Assembly (NCBI GenBank): GCA_934565425.1
Contig: CAKTHW010000012.1
Coordinates: 1 to 29,945 of the forward strand
Reading direction: 5' to 3'
DNA from: an uncultured Oscillospiraceae bacterium
Lineage (GTDB): Bacteria > Bacillota > Clostridia > Oscillospirales > Oscillospiraceae
DNA: 29,945 nucleotides
Part shown: positions 1 to 6,635 of the stretch, piece by piece
How positions within the stretch are numbered: position 1 is the stretch's first letter
Layout: the number at the start of each line of letters is the position of its first letter
Program-made: the position numbers and the translations under genes
Notes under the pieces: generated by a model
Seen by the model: the letters and a program-made list of their open reading frames with translations, nothing else
Told to the model about the DNA's origin: nothing
The model's database searches: none

Positions 1-54
1 ATATTATGTTGTCAAAAATAGATATTTACAAAGACGTAAAGGAGGAGATCCAGG

Positions 55-1434
55 ATGGAAGACGCAAACCGACTGCCGCGCCAGCCAGTGGCAAACACCC
101 GTGAACTACTGAAAAACACCCTTGGCATGGCATGGCCCGCCGTGCTGGAGAGCTTTTTCATCGCCCTGGCTGGCATGATCGACGTAAAGATGGTCAGCAA
201 CCTGGGCAGCTACGCCGTAGCCGCCGTGGGACTGACCACCCAGCCTAAATTCCTGGGTCTGGCCTTTTTCATCGCCACCAATGTGGCCCTGTCCGCTCTG
301 GTCGCTCGACGCTTGGGTGAAAAACGGCGAGAGGACGCCAACCAAGTCATGATCACCGCTCTGGTCCTATCCATCCTGGTCTGCGCCGTCATCAGTACCC
401 TCTGCGTCACCCTGGCCAGTCCTATCATCGACCTATGTGGTTCTCAACCGGACACCCACGCGGCAGCCGTGACCTATTTCCGCATCATCATGGGCGGCAT
501 CATCTTCAGTGTCATCTCCATGACCATCAACGCCGCCCTCCGGGGCAGCGGCAACACCCGCATCGCCATGACCACCAACGTCACCTCCAGTGTCCTGAAC
601 ATCTGCGGCAACTACCTGCTCATCGAAGGCCACTTCGGTTTCCCCGCCCTGGGCATCGCCGGTGCGGCCATCGCCACGGTCTTTGGCACGGTGGTGGCCT
701 GCGGCATGAGCATCTTCTCCCTGCGTCATCCGGACGGGTTCGTTAGTCTGCCCCACATCCTCAAGGCCAAGATCCGTCCCGCCTGGAAGTCCGTCCGGGA
801 GCTGTTCCACCTGTCCGGGAACATTTTGGTGGAGAACCTGCTCATGCGCATCGGCTTCATCGCCACCGCTCTGGTGGCCGCCTCCCTGGGCACCGACGCC
901 ATGGCCGCCCACCAAGTGGGCATGAACGTGCTGACCATCAGCTTCGCCTTTGGTGACGGCATGCAGGTGGCGGCAGTGGCGCTGACCGGGCGCAGCCTGG
1001 GAGAAGGGCAAAAGGAGATCGCCAAAACCTATGGCCACCTGTGCCAGCGCATCGGTATCACCATCTCCCTCATCCTCGCCATCCTCTTCGTGGTCTTCGG
1101 CCGGTGGTTTTATGGCCTGTACTTCCCCACCGAGCCGCACATTGTGGAGTACGGCGTGGAGATCATGCGCTTCTCCACCCTCATCACCTTCTTCCAGATC
1201 TCCTCGGTCATCTATATGGGCTGCCTCCGTGCCGCCGGCGACGTGAAGTATACCCTCTTCGCCTCGGTCACCAGCATCACCGTAGTGCGTACCGCCTTCA
1301 CCTGTCTGCTGGTGCTGGGACTGCACTGGGGACTGACCGGCGTGTGGCTGGGCGTGCTCACCGACCAGGCCTGCCGCCTCATCCTGGCCTATGTGCGATT
1401 CCGGCAGGGGCGTTGGGTGGATTTGAAAATTTGA
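55..1434 (+). CDS. MATE family multidrug/cation antiporter (MATE 1)
   Basis: A 459-residue integral membrane protein of the MATE superfamily, which exports drugs or metabolites in exchange for Na+ or H+. It has the usual family length (about 450), a short polar N-terminus, and two halves of hydrophobic segments typical of the 12-helix fold. The opening stretch AWPAVLESFFIALAGMIDVKMV and the repeat-half start LFHLSGNILVENLLMRIG are MATE-like. The start is the ATG at 55, with AAAGGAGG at 38-45 nine bases upstream. The gene stands alone on the plus strand, and the next gene has its own promoter and riboswitch. Only 54 bases lie upstream in the window and no convincing promoter is visible there. 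The substrate cannot be told from sequence. It is not closely similar to the second MATE at 18572-19930. Confidence 0.93.
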   Translation: MEDANRLPRQPVANTRELLKNTLGMAWPAVLESFFIALAGMIDVKMVSNLGSYAVAAVGLTTQPKFLGLAFFIATNVALSALVARRLGEKRREDANQVMITALVLSILVCAVISTLCVTLASPIIDLCGSQPDTHAAAVTYFRIIMGGIIFSVISMTINAALRGSGNTRIAMTTNVTSSVLNICGNYLLIEGHFGFPALGIAGAAIATVFGTVVACGMSIFSLRHPDGFVSLPHILKAKIRPAWKSVRELFHLSGNILVENLLMRIGFIATALVAASLGTDAMAAHQVGMNVLTISFAFGDGMQVAAVALTGRSLGEGQKEIAKTYGHLCQRIGITISLILAILFVVFGRWFYGLYFPTEPHIVEYGVEIMRFSTLITFFQISSVIYMGCLRAAGDVKYTLFASVTSITVVRTAFTCLLVLGLHWGLTGVWLGVLTDQACRLILAYVRFRQGRWVDLKI

Positions 1435-1453
1435 CAAAATCCAGTTTTTTTCA

Positions 1454-1483
1454 TTGACTTTTCCCCCTAAATCATGCTATTGT
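1454..1483 (+). promoter_or_regulatory. Promoter of the riboswitch-FNT unit
   Basis: TTGACT at 1454-1459, an 18-bp spacer, and TATTGT at 1478-1483 preceded by an extended TG (1475-1476). Transcription would start near 1490, just before the riboswitch. A TATAAT at 1489-1494 is an alternative -10 but lacks a well-spaced -35. Confidence 0.5.
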
Positions 1484-1499
1484 AGTACTATAATTGAAA

Positions 1500-1609
1500 A
1501 AACGTGACCTGCTGACGGGTTATGTGGAGCACCACAGTGTAGGTCACGAATGGACAAAATCGCCGACCGTCTGGGCAACATGAGATTGGTTCATGTTGCC
1601 CTTTTTTGT
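1500..1609 (+). promoter_or_regulatory. ZTP (pfl) riboswitch with intrinsic terminator
   Basis: The outer stem is CGTGACCT (1503-1510) with AGGTCACG. It encloses a small GTGG/CCAC hairpin and is followed by the family's signature 3' segment GCCGACCGTCTGGGCA (about 1562-1577). The tail of that segment is also the 5' arm of a strong terminator: GGGCAACATGA (1573-1583) pairs with TTCATGTTGCCC (1590-1601), then six T. This overlap is the expected on-switch design, in which ZMP/ZTP binding sequesters CTGGGCA and prevents termination. ZTP riboswitches report 10-formyl-THF shortage and control purine and folate C1 genes; control of a formate channel fits. The class was recognised by motif, not by a covariance search. 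Confidence 0.85.
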
Positions 1610-1663
1610 TCACCGCTCGCGGACACAAGAAAGGGCAGCACAAGAGAAATGGAGTGTGTTACC

Positions 1664-2446
1664 ATGTTCAGAGAGGATTATTTGACGATTTGTGAAAACG
1701 GCCGGAAGAAGTTAAACTTTTTCCGCAGCCGCCCCTTTGGCTACTTCCTGTCCGCCATGCTGGCCGGGATGTTCATCGCCCTGGGCAGCTTCGCCGCCAT
1801 GTGCATCGGTGGGTTCGCCACCGCCGCTGGCTCCACCGCGGTAAAATTCCTGGTCTCCCTGGTCTTTGCCGCCGCCCTGAGCCTGGTCATCGCCGCCGGG
1901 TGCGAGCTGTTCACCGGCAATAACCTGGTGCTGGGCGCCGCCTCCCTGAACCGGACGGTCTCCTGGAGAGACACCGCCCTCCTGTGGTTTGTGTGCTACG
2001 TGGGGAACCTGCTGGGTTCTTGGGTGCTCATCCTGATCTTCCAGGCCACCGGCATCACCGGCAACGAGGCGATCGCCAGCTTCTTTGTCACCACCGCCCA
2101 GAGCAAGGTCAGCCAGGGCGCTCTGGCGCTCTTCGCCCGGGGTATCCTGTGCAACATCTGCGTGTGCCTGGCCGTCTGGTGCTCGGTGCGGCTGAAAAAC
2201 GAAGCCGCTCGGCTCATCATGGTGGTCTGGTGCATCCTCATCTTTATGATCTGCGGCTTTGAGCACAGCATCGCCAACATGACCATCATCGGCACCGCCC
2301 TGCTCAACACCACCACTCAGGACGTCACCCTCTCCGGTTACGTATGGAACCTGGTCTTCGTCACCTTGGGCAACATGGTAGGCGGTACTGTCTTTGTCGC
2401 CCTCCCCTACCACCTGGTCGCCCAGGAAGGACAGAAGGTAGGGTAA
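1664..2446 (+). CDS. Formate/nitrite transporter (FNT) family channel
   Basis: A 260-residue FNT protein, a pentameric aquaporin-like channel for formate, nitrite or other small monovalent anions. Six hydrophobic segments can be followed, starting at FGYFLSAMLAGMFIALG. GCELFTGNN (about residues 81-89) and the later FEHSIANM are the conserved FNT loops carrying the central channel residues. The ATG at 1664 is preferred because GGAG (1651-1654) lies nine bases upstream. An in-frame ATG at 1649 lacks a site, and an ATG at 1550 lies inside the riboswitch. The ZTP riboswitch suggests the substrate is formate, used to make 10-formyl-THF for purine synthesis (inference). A hairpin at 2486-2517 ends the unit. 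Confidence 0.92.
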   Translation: MFREDYLTICENGRKKLNFFRSRPFGYFLSAMLAGMFIALGSFAAMCIGGFATAAGSTAVKFLVSLVFAAALSLVIAAGCELFTGNNLVLGAASLNRTVSWRDTALLWFVCYVGNLLGSWVLILIFQATGITGNEAIASFFVTTAQSKVSQGALALFARGILCNICVCLAVWCSVRLKNEAARLIMVVWCILIFMICGFEHSIANMTIIGTALLNTTTQDVTLSGYVWNLVFVTLGNMVGGTVFVALPYHLVAQEGQKVG

Positions 2447-2485
2447 TCTTTCCAAGCAAATATCGATTATATTGTTCGTTCTCCT

Positions 2486-2517
2486 TGACTGCCTCACTGC
2501 CCCCGGTGAGGCAGTCA
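2486..2517 (+). terminator. Hairpin terminator after the FNT gene
   Basis: TGACTGCCTCAC (2486-2497) pairs perfectly with GTGAGGCAGTCA (2506-2517) around an eight-base loop. CCCTTTT follows, so the T-tract is weak. Confidence 0.65.
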
Positions 2518-2531
2518 CCCTTTTCCGCAAA

Positions 2532-2562
2532 AAACAGGCACGTCCCACGGACGTGCCTGTTT
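2532..2562 (-). terminator. Terminator of the lipoprotein-DUF815 operon
   Basis: A 14-bp perfect stem (AAACAGGCACGTCC with GGACGTGCCTGTTT) and a three-base loop. On the minus strand it is followed by a T-run, and it lies just past the stop of the DUF815 gene. It may also stop plus-strand transcripts. Confidence 0.85.
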
Positions 2563-2568
2563 CTATGA

Positions 2569-3771
2569 TCAACCCTGTCCCTGTAAGCTGGAGACAAATT
2601 GCAGCGCAGAACGAGGGCTTCGGCTGGTATGCCGCGCCTCCCAGCGGACGGCCAGGCGATGCAGCTCCTGCCGCTCCAGCTGGATGCCCTTGGCCTGTGC
2701 CATATCCAACGCCATCTCAATGAACTGAGGCTTGGTCAGCTCAGAGAACAGGATGCGCAGGCCGAATCGGTCAGCCAGGGAGGTCTTGTCCTGAATGGTC
2801 TCGCTGGCGTCGATCTCGTCGCCGTCCCGGTCGGAGAAGTTCTGCCGCACCAGGTGCCGACGGTTGGAGGTGCAGTACACCGCCACATTCACCGGACGCG
2901 GCTCCAGGCCGCCCTCCAGAATGGTCTTCAAGGAGGAGAAGGTGCGATCCTCCTTGTCGAAGGCCAGGTCGTCAATGAAGATGATGAACTTCTGAGGACG
3001 ATGTGCCAAATCCCGCACCAGCTTGGGGATGTCACACAGCTCTTCCTTGGGCACCTCGATGAGCCGCAGGGACGCAAACTCCGGCATCCCCAGCAGACCC
3101 TTGACGGTGGCAGATTTCCCGGTGCCAGACACGCCGTAGAGCAGGACGTTGTTGACCTGCCGCCCAGACACCAGCAGGCGGGTGTTCTCCACCACCTGCT
3201 CCCGCTGACGCTCGTAGCCAATGAACGCATCCTCTGGGACGAAATCCGGCTCCTTCACCGGGTGCAGTGCGCCGTCCTGCCAGACAAACGCCTGGTAACG
3301 GGAGAAGATGCCGCAGCCATGGGTCTCATAAAAGGCGGTCAGCGCCTCAAAGGTCGGCAGCGAGCCGTGTCCCCACTCCGGCAGGGTCTGTACGGTGTCC
3401 CGCCAATCCTCCGGCACCAGAGACGCCAGCTCTGCCTTGATTGAGGCCGGTTCCAAAGCGGCCAAATCCGCAAAAACGGCCAGATCCCGCTCTGCCGCCT
3501 GGGTGAGCACCACGCCAGCTTGTCCATGGGCGGCCGCCTGGGCGTAAGAGGAGACGCCGTAGCGGAGCTGATCCACCAGGTAATCTGCTAAGCTGTCCGT
3601 CCCCTCCTGGGTCAGTGCGTAAAAGGTCTCTGTATACCCCTCCAGGGCGGTCACGCCGTCCTGCTGCTCCAACGCTCGGAAGAGCTTGGTCAGAGCCGCC
3701 AGAGGCGGCAATTGCAGCAGGTGACGATAGACGGTGACACCGGCCAGGGCAGCGGAATAATTTTTCTTCAC
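2569..3771 (-). CDS. DUF815-type AAA ATPase
   Basis: A 400-residue protein with an N-terminal helical region (1-180) and a C-terminal P-loop ATPase of the DUF815 family. The Walker A GVSGTGKS is at 213-220, the Walker B FIIFIDDL at 262-269, and a sensor-like CTSNRRH at 300-306. The ERQREQVVENTRLLVSG lead-in and the ASETIQDKTSLADRFGL segment after the sensor are family-typical. The cellular role of DUF815 proteins is not established. The GTG start at 3771 overlaps the stop of the upstream lipoprotein gene by four bases (GTGA), so the two are translationally coupled. That coupling suggests the ATPase works with, or on, an envelope component. Confidence 0.9.
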   Translation of the reverse strand: MKKNYSAALAGVTVYRHLLQLPPLAALTKLFRALEQQDGVTALEGYTETFYALTQEGTDSLADYLVDQLRYGVSSYAQAAAHGQAGVVLTQAAERDLAVFADLAALEPASIKAELASLVPEDWRDTVQTLPEWGHGSLPTFEALTAFYETHGCGIFSRYQAFVWQDGALHPVKEPDFVPEDAFIGYERQREQVVENTRLLVSGRQVNNVLLYGVSGTGKSATVKGLLGMPEFASLRLIEVPKEELCDIPKLVRDLAHRPQKFIIFIDDLAFDKEDRTFSSLKTILEGGLEPRPVNVAVYCTSNRRHLVRQNFSDRDGDEIDASETIQDKTSLADRFGLRILFSELTKPQFIEMALDMAQAKGIQLERQELHRLAVRWEARHTSRSPRSALQFVSSLQGQG

Positions 3772-4289
3772 GGTGTATCCTTCCCCTCTGTCTGCGTCAC
3801 AGCAGCCGACCCTTGGTCGGTCTGCTGGTTCGCTTTTTTCTGTGTTTTTTTCTTTGCTTTTTTGGCCTTGGGCAAGGTCAGGTGGATGGTCTGGGTGATG
3901 CTGTTCTCCTCCTTCCCCTCCATGGAAAAGGCGGTGGCGGTGATATCCAGGTCACAGCTCTCCTTGCAATAGGCCAAAATGTCCCAGTCCAGCTTTTCCC
4001 CCGGCTCTAGCGTAGGCGACTCATAGATGGTCTGCCCGCCGATGGACAGGGTGTAGACCAGGCGAAAGGGGCTTTTCTTCCAGTTTGTGAGGGTGAGCAC
4101 CCGATTGTCCTGGTTCACTTTCCGATCCTGGAACCGCGGAAATCGTGCGTACTCCTTCTCCACCTCCACCTGAGCGGGCGCGGAAGAGGCCGCACTGCCA
4201 CTCCCCAAGGTGCCGCAGCCGGGCAGCAGGAGCAGGGCGGCGGTCAGGACGGCGGCGGTGATGCGATAGATATGACGTTGTTTGGTCAA
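3768..4289 (-). CDS. Predicted lipoprotein of unknown function
   Basis: A 173-residue secreted protein. A basic N-terminus and a hydrophobic stretch end in LLLPGC, a signal peptidase II lipobox, with the lipidated Cys at about residue 25. The middle is predicted beta-rich (VNQDNRVLTLTNWKKSPFRL and following), suggesting a small Ig-like or FxLYD-type domain. The end is a Lys/Gln-rich tail (LPKAKKAKKKTQKKANQQ). The start is a TTG: the one at 4289 has AAAGGGG nine bases upstream, whereas the TTG at 4298 directly abuts that site and is unlikely. It is the first gene of a two-gene operon with the DUF815 ATPase and has a near-consensus promoter. I recognise no specific function. Confidence 0.75.
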   Translation of the reverse strand: MTKQRHIYRITAAVLTAALLLLPGCGTLGSGSAASSAPAQVEVEKEYARFPRFQDRKVNQDNRVLTLTNWKKSPFRLVYTLSIGGQTIYESPTLEPGEKLDWDILAYCKESCDLDITATAFSMEGKEENSITQTIHLTLPKAKKAKKKTQKKANQQTDQGSAAVTQTEGKDTP

Positions 4290-4328
4290 CGGGAACAACC
4301 CCTTTCTTCAGATGCCAAGATTGGTTTG

Positions 4329-4357
4329 ATTATACCGGATTCTGTATCGGAATACAA
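4329..4357 (-). promoter_or_regulatory. Promoter of the lipoprotein-DUF815 operon
   Basis: Minus strand: TTGTAT (4352-4357), a 17-bp spacer, and a consensus TATAAT (4329-4334). It is positioned about 40 bases before the lipoprotein start and faces away from the ylmH promoter. Confidence 0.75.
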
Positions 4358-4391
4358 TGGCGACCTGCACAAATCCTGCCGTGAACCTGCA

Positions 4392-4420
4392 TTGACGCCG
4401 CCGCTCCCCTTTGTTACAAT
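4392..4420 (+). promoter_or_regulatory. Promoter of ylmH
   Basis: TTGACG (4392-4397), a 17-bp spacer, and TACAAT (4415-4420), about 30 bases before the ylmH start. It is divergent from the promoter at 4329-4357. Confidence 0.75.
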
Positions 4421-4451
4421 AATGAGAACGACGGACAAGGAGGGCAGGACG

Positions 4452-5249
4452 ATGGGACGAGAGACGGAACTTTGCAATCACCTGGGACGCACGCCGGAGG
4501 AACGGTTGCTGCTGCGCCGGGTGCTGGATCAGTCGGTGGGTGCCGTGCGCAAGTGCGAGCCTTGCCGCACCCCGTTTTTGACTCCCAGAGAGTGTGCCCT
4601 GGCCAAACAGCTCATCGCCGCTCTGGGGCATCCATCTCACCGGTTTGAAGGTGGGTATCCGGAAGCGGAGCGACAAGTGTGCGTCTTCCTGCCGGATTGG
4701 CTGGAACCGGAGGACGAGCTGCCGGAACCCTATGGGCTGGCCGCCCTGCGGGCGGTCTGGTACGAGGGGGACACGTTGGGGCACCGGGACATTCTGGGTG
4801 CGCTGATGGGTCTGGGCATCCGCCGGGAAACGGTGGGCGACCTGCTGGTGTCTGAGCACAGCTGTGACATTCTGCTGCTGCCGGAGATTTTACCTTATCT
4901 GCGAGAAAATTTCACCCAGGCTGGTCGGGTCAAATTAAAACTGTCTGAAATCCCACTGTCAGAGCTGTCCACTCCCCAAATCGCCAAAAAGACCATCCAC
5001 GGCACCGTCTCTTCCCTCCGGCTGGACGCTGTGGCCGCCACTGGATTCGGCACCAGCCGGGCGAAGATGACCGAGGCCATCTCCAGCGGCCGGGTGTCCC
5101 TGAACCATCTGGAATGTACCCATGCAGACCAGGTAGTGGCAGAAGGGGATGTGCTGGCCTGCCGTGGCATGGGGAAATGCCGCCTGGCAGAGGTGGGTGG
5201 ACTGAGCCGGAAGGGGCGGGTGTCCATCACCGTGGAGCGGTATATCTAA
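4452..5249 (+). CDS. ylmH: YlmH-family S4-domain RNA-binding protein
   Basis: A 265-residue protein. The N-terminal two-thirds match the YlmH family (EERLLLRRVLDQ, PEPYGLAALRAVW, RDILGALMGLGIRRETVGD, SEIPLSELS). The C-terminal S4 RNA-binding domain (about 187-240) carries the usual TSRAKMTEAISSGRVSLN helix-turn and a final GDVLACRGMGK strand. In Bacillus, YlmH binds the large ribosomal subunit and can act in ribosome quality control (also called RqcP2). The ATG at 4452 has an ideal AAGGAGGG at 4437-4444 seven bases upstream and a promoter directly before it, so upstream in-frame ATGs are rejected. In many Firmicutes ylmH lies in the ylm/divIVA cluster; here it stands alone with a DUF896 gene 38 bases downstream. 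Confidence 0.9.
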   Translation: MGRETELCNHLGRTPEERLLLRRVLDQSVGAVRKCEPCRTPFLTPRECALAKQLIAALGHPSHRFEGGYPEAERQVCVFLPDWLEPEDELPEPYGLAALRAVWYEGDTLGHRDILGALMGLGIRRETVGDLLVSEHSCDILLLPEILPYLRENFTQAGRVKLKLSEIPLSELSTPQIAKKTIHGTVSSLRLDAVAATGFGTSRAKMTEAISSGRVSLNHLECTHADQVVAEGDVLACRGMGKCRLAEVGGLSRKGRVSITVERYI

Positions 5250-5287
5250 CAAGTTCAAATCTATTTTATAAAGGAGTGGCAAAGGAT

Positions 5288-5512
5288 ATGCCCGTAACGC
5301 AAGCACAGATCGACCGCATCAACCAACTGGCTCGGAAATCCAAGGCAGAGGGTCTGACAGCGGAGGAAAAAGAGGAGCAGGCCAAGCTGCGCCGGCTGTA
5401 CATTGACGCCATGAAGGAGTCCCTGCGGGGACAGCTGGACAACACGTACATTGTGGACGTCCATGGCAACAAGCGGAAACTGCCCAAGAAGAAGCGTCCG
5501 CCTGAGGTATAA
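5288..5512 (+). CDS. DUF896 (YnzC-like) small protein
   Basis: A 74-residue cytoplasmic protein matching DUF896/YnzC in length and pattern: ITQ-like opening, DRINQLARKSKAEGLTAEE, KLRRLYIDAMKESLRGQLDN and a closing HGNKRKLPKKK. Members form a small helical hairpin; YnzC of B. subtilis is LexA-regulated and its function is poorly defined. The ATG at 5288 follows AAGGAG (5271-5276). It is probably cotranscribed with ylmH, since the gap is only 38 bases and no promoter is evident in it. Confidence 0.88.
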   Translation: MPVTQAQIDRINQLARKSKAEGLTAEEKEEQAKLRRLYIDAMKESLRGQLDNTYIVDVHGNKRKLPKKKRPPEV

Positions 5513-5516
5513 CGGA

Positions 5517-5553
5517 CAAACCCCGGCTGATGATGTCATCAGTCGGGGGGTTC
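5517..5553 (+). terminator. Terminator after the ylmH-DUF896 unit
   Basis: CCCCGGCTGATGA (5521-5533) pairs with TCATCAGTCGGGG (5536-5548), with one G-T pair, followed by GGTTCT. It is strong in stem and weak in T-tract. Confidence 0.65.
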
Positions 5554-5574
5554 TCCACCTCAAAGACACAAAAG

Positions 5575-5619
5575 AAATGACCCGGTTCGAACTGCTATCA
5601 GCGGTGAACCGGGTCATTT
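5575..5619 (-). terminator. Terminator of the minus-strand mini-ORF transcript
   Basis: A 14-bp perfect stem, AAATGACCCGGTTC (5575-5588) with GAACCGGGTCATTT (5606-5619). On the minus strand it is followed by CTTTT. The stop codon of the last mini-ORF (TGA, 5616-5614) lies inside the stem. It may also back up the terminator at 5517-5553 for plus-strand transcripts. Confidence 0.75.
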
Positions 5620-5646
5620 CTGTTCTGCCTTAAAGTCGAGTTTCAT
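5614..5646 (-). CDS. Mini-ORF, 10 codons (module 2, third ORF)
   Basis: Encodes MKLDFKAEQK. The site AAAGGAGG (5658-5665) lies 11 bases upstream of the ATG at 5646. An ATG at 5656 (MDNHETRL) is too close to the site. The TGA stop lies in the stem of the terminator, so translation could disturb that hairpin. Translation is unproven. Confidence 0.35.
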   Translation of the reverse strand: MKLDFKAEQK

Positions 5647-5738
5647 GGTTGTCCATGCCTCCTTTCAAATCATGCTTAAATTCAGTGTCACACTTCACCG
5701 ACCAGCCACCGTAACTCCTTGTCGGCTGACTGTTGTCT

Positions 5739-5815
5739 GCACTTTGGAACCATCCCCCTTCTAACCTGTTCTTAAATCAGTTTCAGAATAATCTCCATTG
5801 GGGCCTTCCTCCTTT
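5739..5815 (-). repeat. Tandem module, conserved block copy 2
   Basis: About 77 bases closely matching 6056-6130: ribosome binding site, eight-codon LKLI ORF, then GGGGATGGTTCCAAAGT. The copies are about 316 bases apart. The first block (ribosome binding site plus three-codon ORF) is also repeated, at 5900-5927 and 6234-6260, about 333 bases apart. Confidence 0.75.
5772..5798 (-). CDS. Mini-ORF, 8 codons (module 2, LKLI ORF)
   Basis: Encodes MEIILKLI then TAA. A perfect AAAGGAGG (5808-5815) sits nine bases upstream. It matches the ORF at 6089-6115 in length, position and last four residues, which suggests the peptide or its RNA context is conserved. Confidence 0.4.
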   Translation of the reverse strand: MEIILKLI

Positions 5816-5899
5816 GCTTGCGGAAAGCGATTCACTTGTCTATGGCTTTCTTCTGCTTACACCCAGCGAATGACTGCCATAAAAATCATCCGTGGGGAC

Positions 5900-5911
5900 T
5901 CAGTAGGTCAT
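5900..5911 (-). CDS. Mini-ORF, 3 codons (module 2, first ORF)
   Basis: Encodes MTY then TGA. A perfect TAAGGAGG (5920-5927) sits eight bases upstream. The TAA of the preceding 11-codon ORF is the first three bases of this ribosome binding site. A start-stop unit this short is more likely regulatory than a peptide gene. Confidence 0.3.
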   Translation of the reverse strand: MTY

Positions 5912-5924
5912 TGGACTATCCTCC

Positions 5925-5960
5925 TTAGTCGATCTGAATCGGGGCCTTATACAGAATCAT
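5925..5960 (-). CDS. Mini-ORF, 11 codons (module 1, third ORF)
   Basis: Encodes MILYKAPIQID. A partial site, AAAGGGTGAG (5965-5974), precedes the ATG at 5960. The stop overlaps the ribosome binding site of the next mini-ORF. Confidence 0.3.
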   Translation of the reverse strand: MILYKAPIQID

Positions 5961-6055
5961 GGGACTCACCCTTTCAAAATCTGTGCGCTCCGGCATTCAA
6001 AACTGTTACTCCGACTGGTCTGCCGGCTTTTGATAGTCGGTTTGAATCACGAGTT

Positions 6056-6130
6056 GTACTTTGGAACCATCCCCTTTCTCACCGGTACTTAAATCAGCTT
6101 CAGAACTAGTGCCATTTGGCTCTCCTCCTT
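6056..6130 (-). repeat. Tandem module, conserved block copy 1
   Basis: The partner of 5739-5815. The differences are spread out as in an old duplication under selection: the ribosome binding site, LKLI-stop and GGTTCCAAAGT are kept, while the flanking sequence has drifted. Confidence 0.75.
6089..6115 (-). CDS. Mini-ORF, 8 codons (module 1, LKLI ORF)
   Basis: Encodes MALVLKLI then TAA, with AAGGAGGAG (6122-6130) at proper spacing. It is the partner of the ORF at 5772-5798; the shared nucleotides continue past the stop into GGGGATGGTTCCAAAGT. Confidence 0.4.
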   Translation of the reverse strand: MALVLKLI

Positions 6131-6136
6131 ACCGAA

Positions 6137-6187
6137 TCATGCGTGATAGGCTGTGAGAGAACTTACTATAACAACGGCTAAACTCAT
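6137..6187 (-). CDS. Mini-ORF, 16 codons, hydrophobic, in module 1
   Basis: Encodes MSLAVVIVSSLTAYHA. Only a weak site (GGTGAAG) precedes it. It ends just before the site of the LKLI ORF. The equivalent place in module 2 has a different 10-codon ORF (MIFMAVIRWV) without a good site. Low confidence. Confidence 0.2.
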   Translation of the reverse strand: MSLAVVIVSSLTAYHA

Positions 6188-6233
6188 TTGCGCTTCACCG
6201 ACAGCTGCCGCTATGAAGACTGCCAGTGGTTTG

Positions 6234-6245
6234 TCAGTTGTTCAA
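6234..6245 (-). CDS. Mini-ORF, 3 codons, TTG start (module 1, first ORF)
   Basis: Encodes MNN then TGA from a TTG at 6245, with AGGAGG (6254-6259) eight bases upstream. The context AGGAGGATAGTCCA is identical to that of the three-codon ORF at 5900-5911. Confidence 0.25.
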   Translation of the reverse strand: MNN

Positions 6246-6396
6246 TGGACTATCCTCCTAAACTTGATTTCTACATTCAGAATGGGCAGTGCGGGTGCCA
6301 TCCTGAAGGATGACGGTAGGCGGTGGATCTGGTCTTTCAGGAGTCAACCTGACCGATTCTCTTGCCTGTTTTTGTCTGCTTCCTTTCTGTACCTGT

Positions 6397-6425
6397 AATA
6401 TACCACATCCCCCTATCGGTGTCAA
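6397..6425 (-). promoter_or_regulatory. Strong promoter of the mini-ORF transcript
   Basis: Minus strand: consensus TTGACA (6420-6425), a 17-bp spacer, and TATATT (6397-6402). The start would be near 6390. No conventional gene follows on that strand before the terminator at 5575-5619. Confidence 0.8.
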
Positions 6426-6606
6426 CCCTTTTTTTGATTTTCTTTGTTCATTTTGTGTTCATAATTATATTATGTTATCTCATCCATAGTGCATATCCCA
6501 CAAAGGCGCGGACAAGTGGCGAAAAATCTTCCGTTTTTTGAATGGTGTGCCTGAGGAACACCTGTTTTCCTGTCGAACGCAATTTGATCCAATCGAAAAT
6601 TTATGC

Positions 6607-6635
6607 TTGACAAACCTCGTTCCGCCTGCTACAGC
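6607..6635 (+). promoter_or_regulatory. Promoter of the marR-VWA1 operon
   Basis: TTGACA (6607-6612), a 17-bp spacer ending in the extended TGC, then TACAGC (6630-6635). The -10 hexamer is poor but the extended TG compensates. An operator-like palindrome directly follows. Confidence 0.55.

Larger units (their letters stand above)
5570..6390 (-). ncRNA. Predicted ~820-nt minus-strand transcript with tandem mini-ORF modules
   Basis: This stretch has no ordinary gene. On the minus strand it is bounded by a consensus promoter (6397-6425) and a strong terminator (5575-5619). Between them lie two tandem, diverged copies of a module (roughly 6260-5928 and 5927-5614). Each copy has, in order: a perfect ribosome binding site with a three-codon ORF, a second site with an eight-codon ORF ending in LKLI and a stop, the conserved GGGGATGGTTCCAAAGT, a CCGAC/GTCGG hairpin, and a third site with a 10-11-codon ORF. 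This is seen directly. Whether the product is a structured RNA, a set of micropeptides or a regulatory decoy is unknown. I do not recognise it as OLE, ROOL, GOLLD or raiA RNA. Confidence 0.55.

Noticed and set aside
433..1437. Long minus-strand open frame opposite MATE 1
   Set aside because: His/Gly/Glu-rich shadow of a GC-rich gene. No ribosome binding site and no family resemblance.
1550..1663. N-terminal extension of the FNT protein from the ATG at 1550
   Set aside because: The extension translates the ZTP riboswitch and its terminator. The ATG at 1664 has a ribosome binding site and gives the normal family length.
5798..6398. Plus-strand ORFs of 81-103 residues in the mini-ORF region
   Set aside because: No ribosome binding sites and no protein-like pattern. 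The repeats, promoter, ribosome binding sites and terminator all point to the minus strand.
5640..6425. CRISPR array or tRNA/rRNA fragment in the gene-free stretch
   Set aside because: Only two long diverged repeats, no short regular repeats with unique spacers, and no tRNA cloverleaf or rRNA signature.
6540..6575. GGTGT/ACACC hairpin followed by TGTTTTCC as a terminator
   Set aside because: The stem is only five base pairs and no gene on the plus strand needs it. It could be chance.
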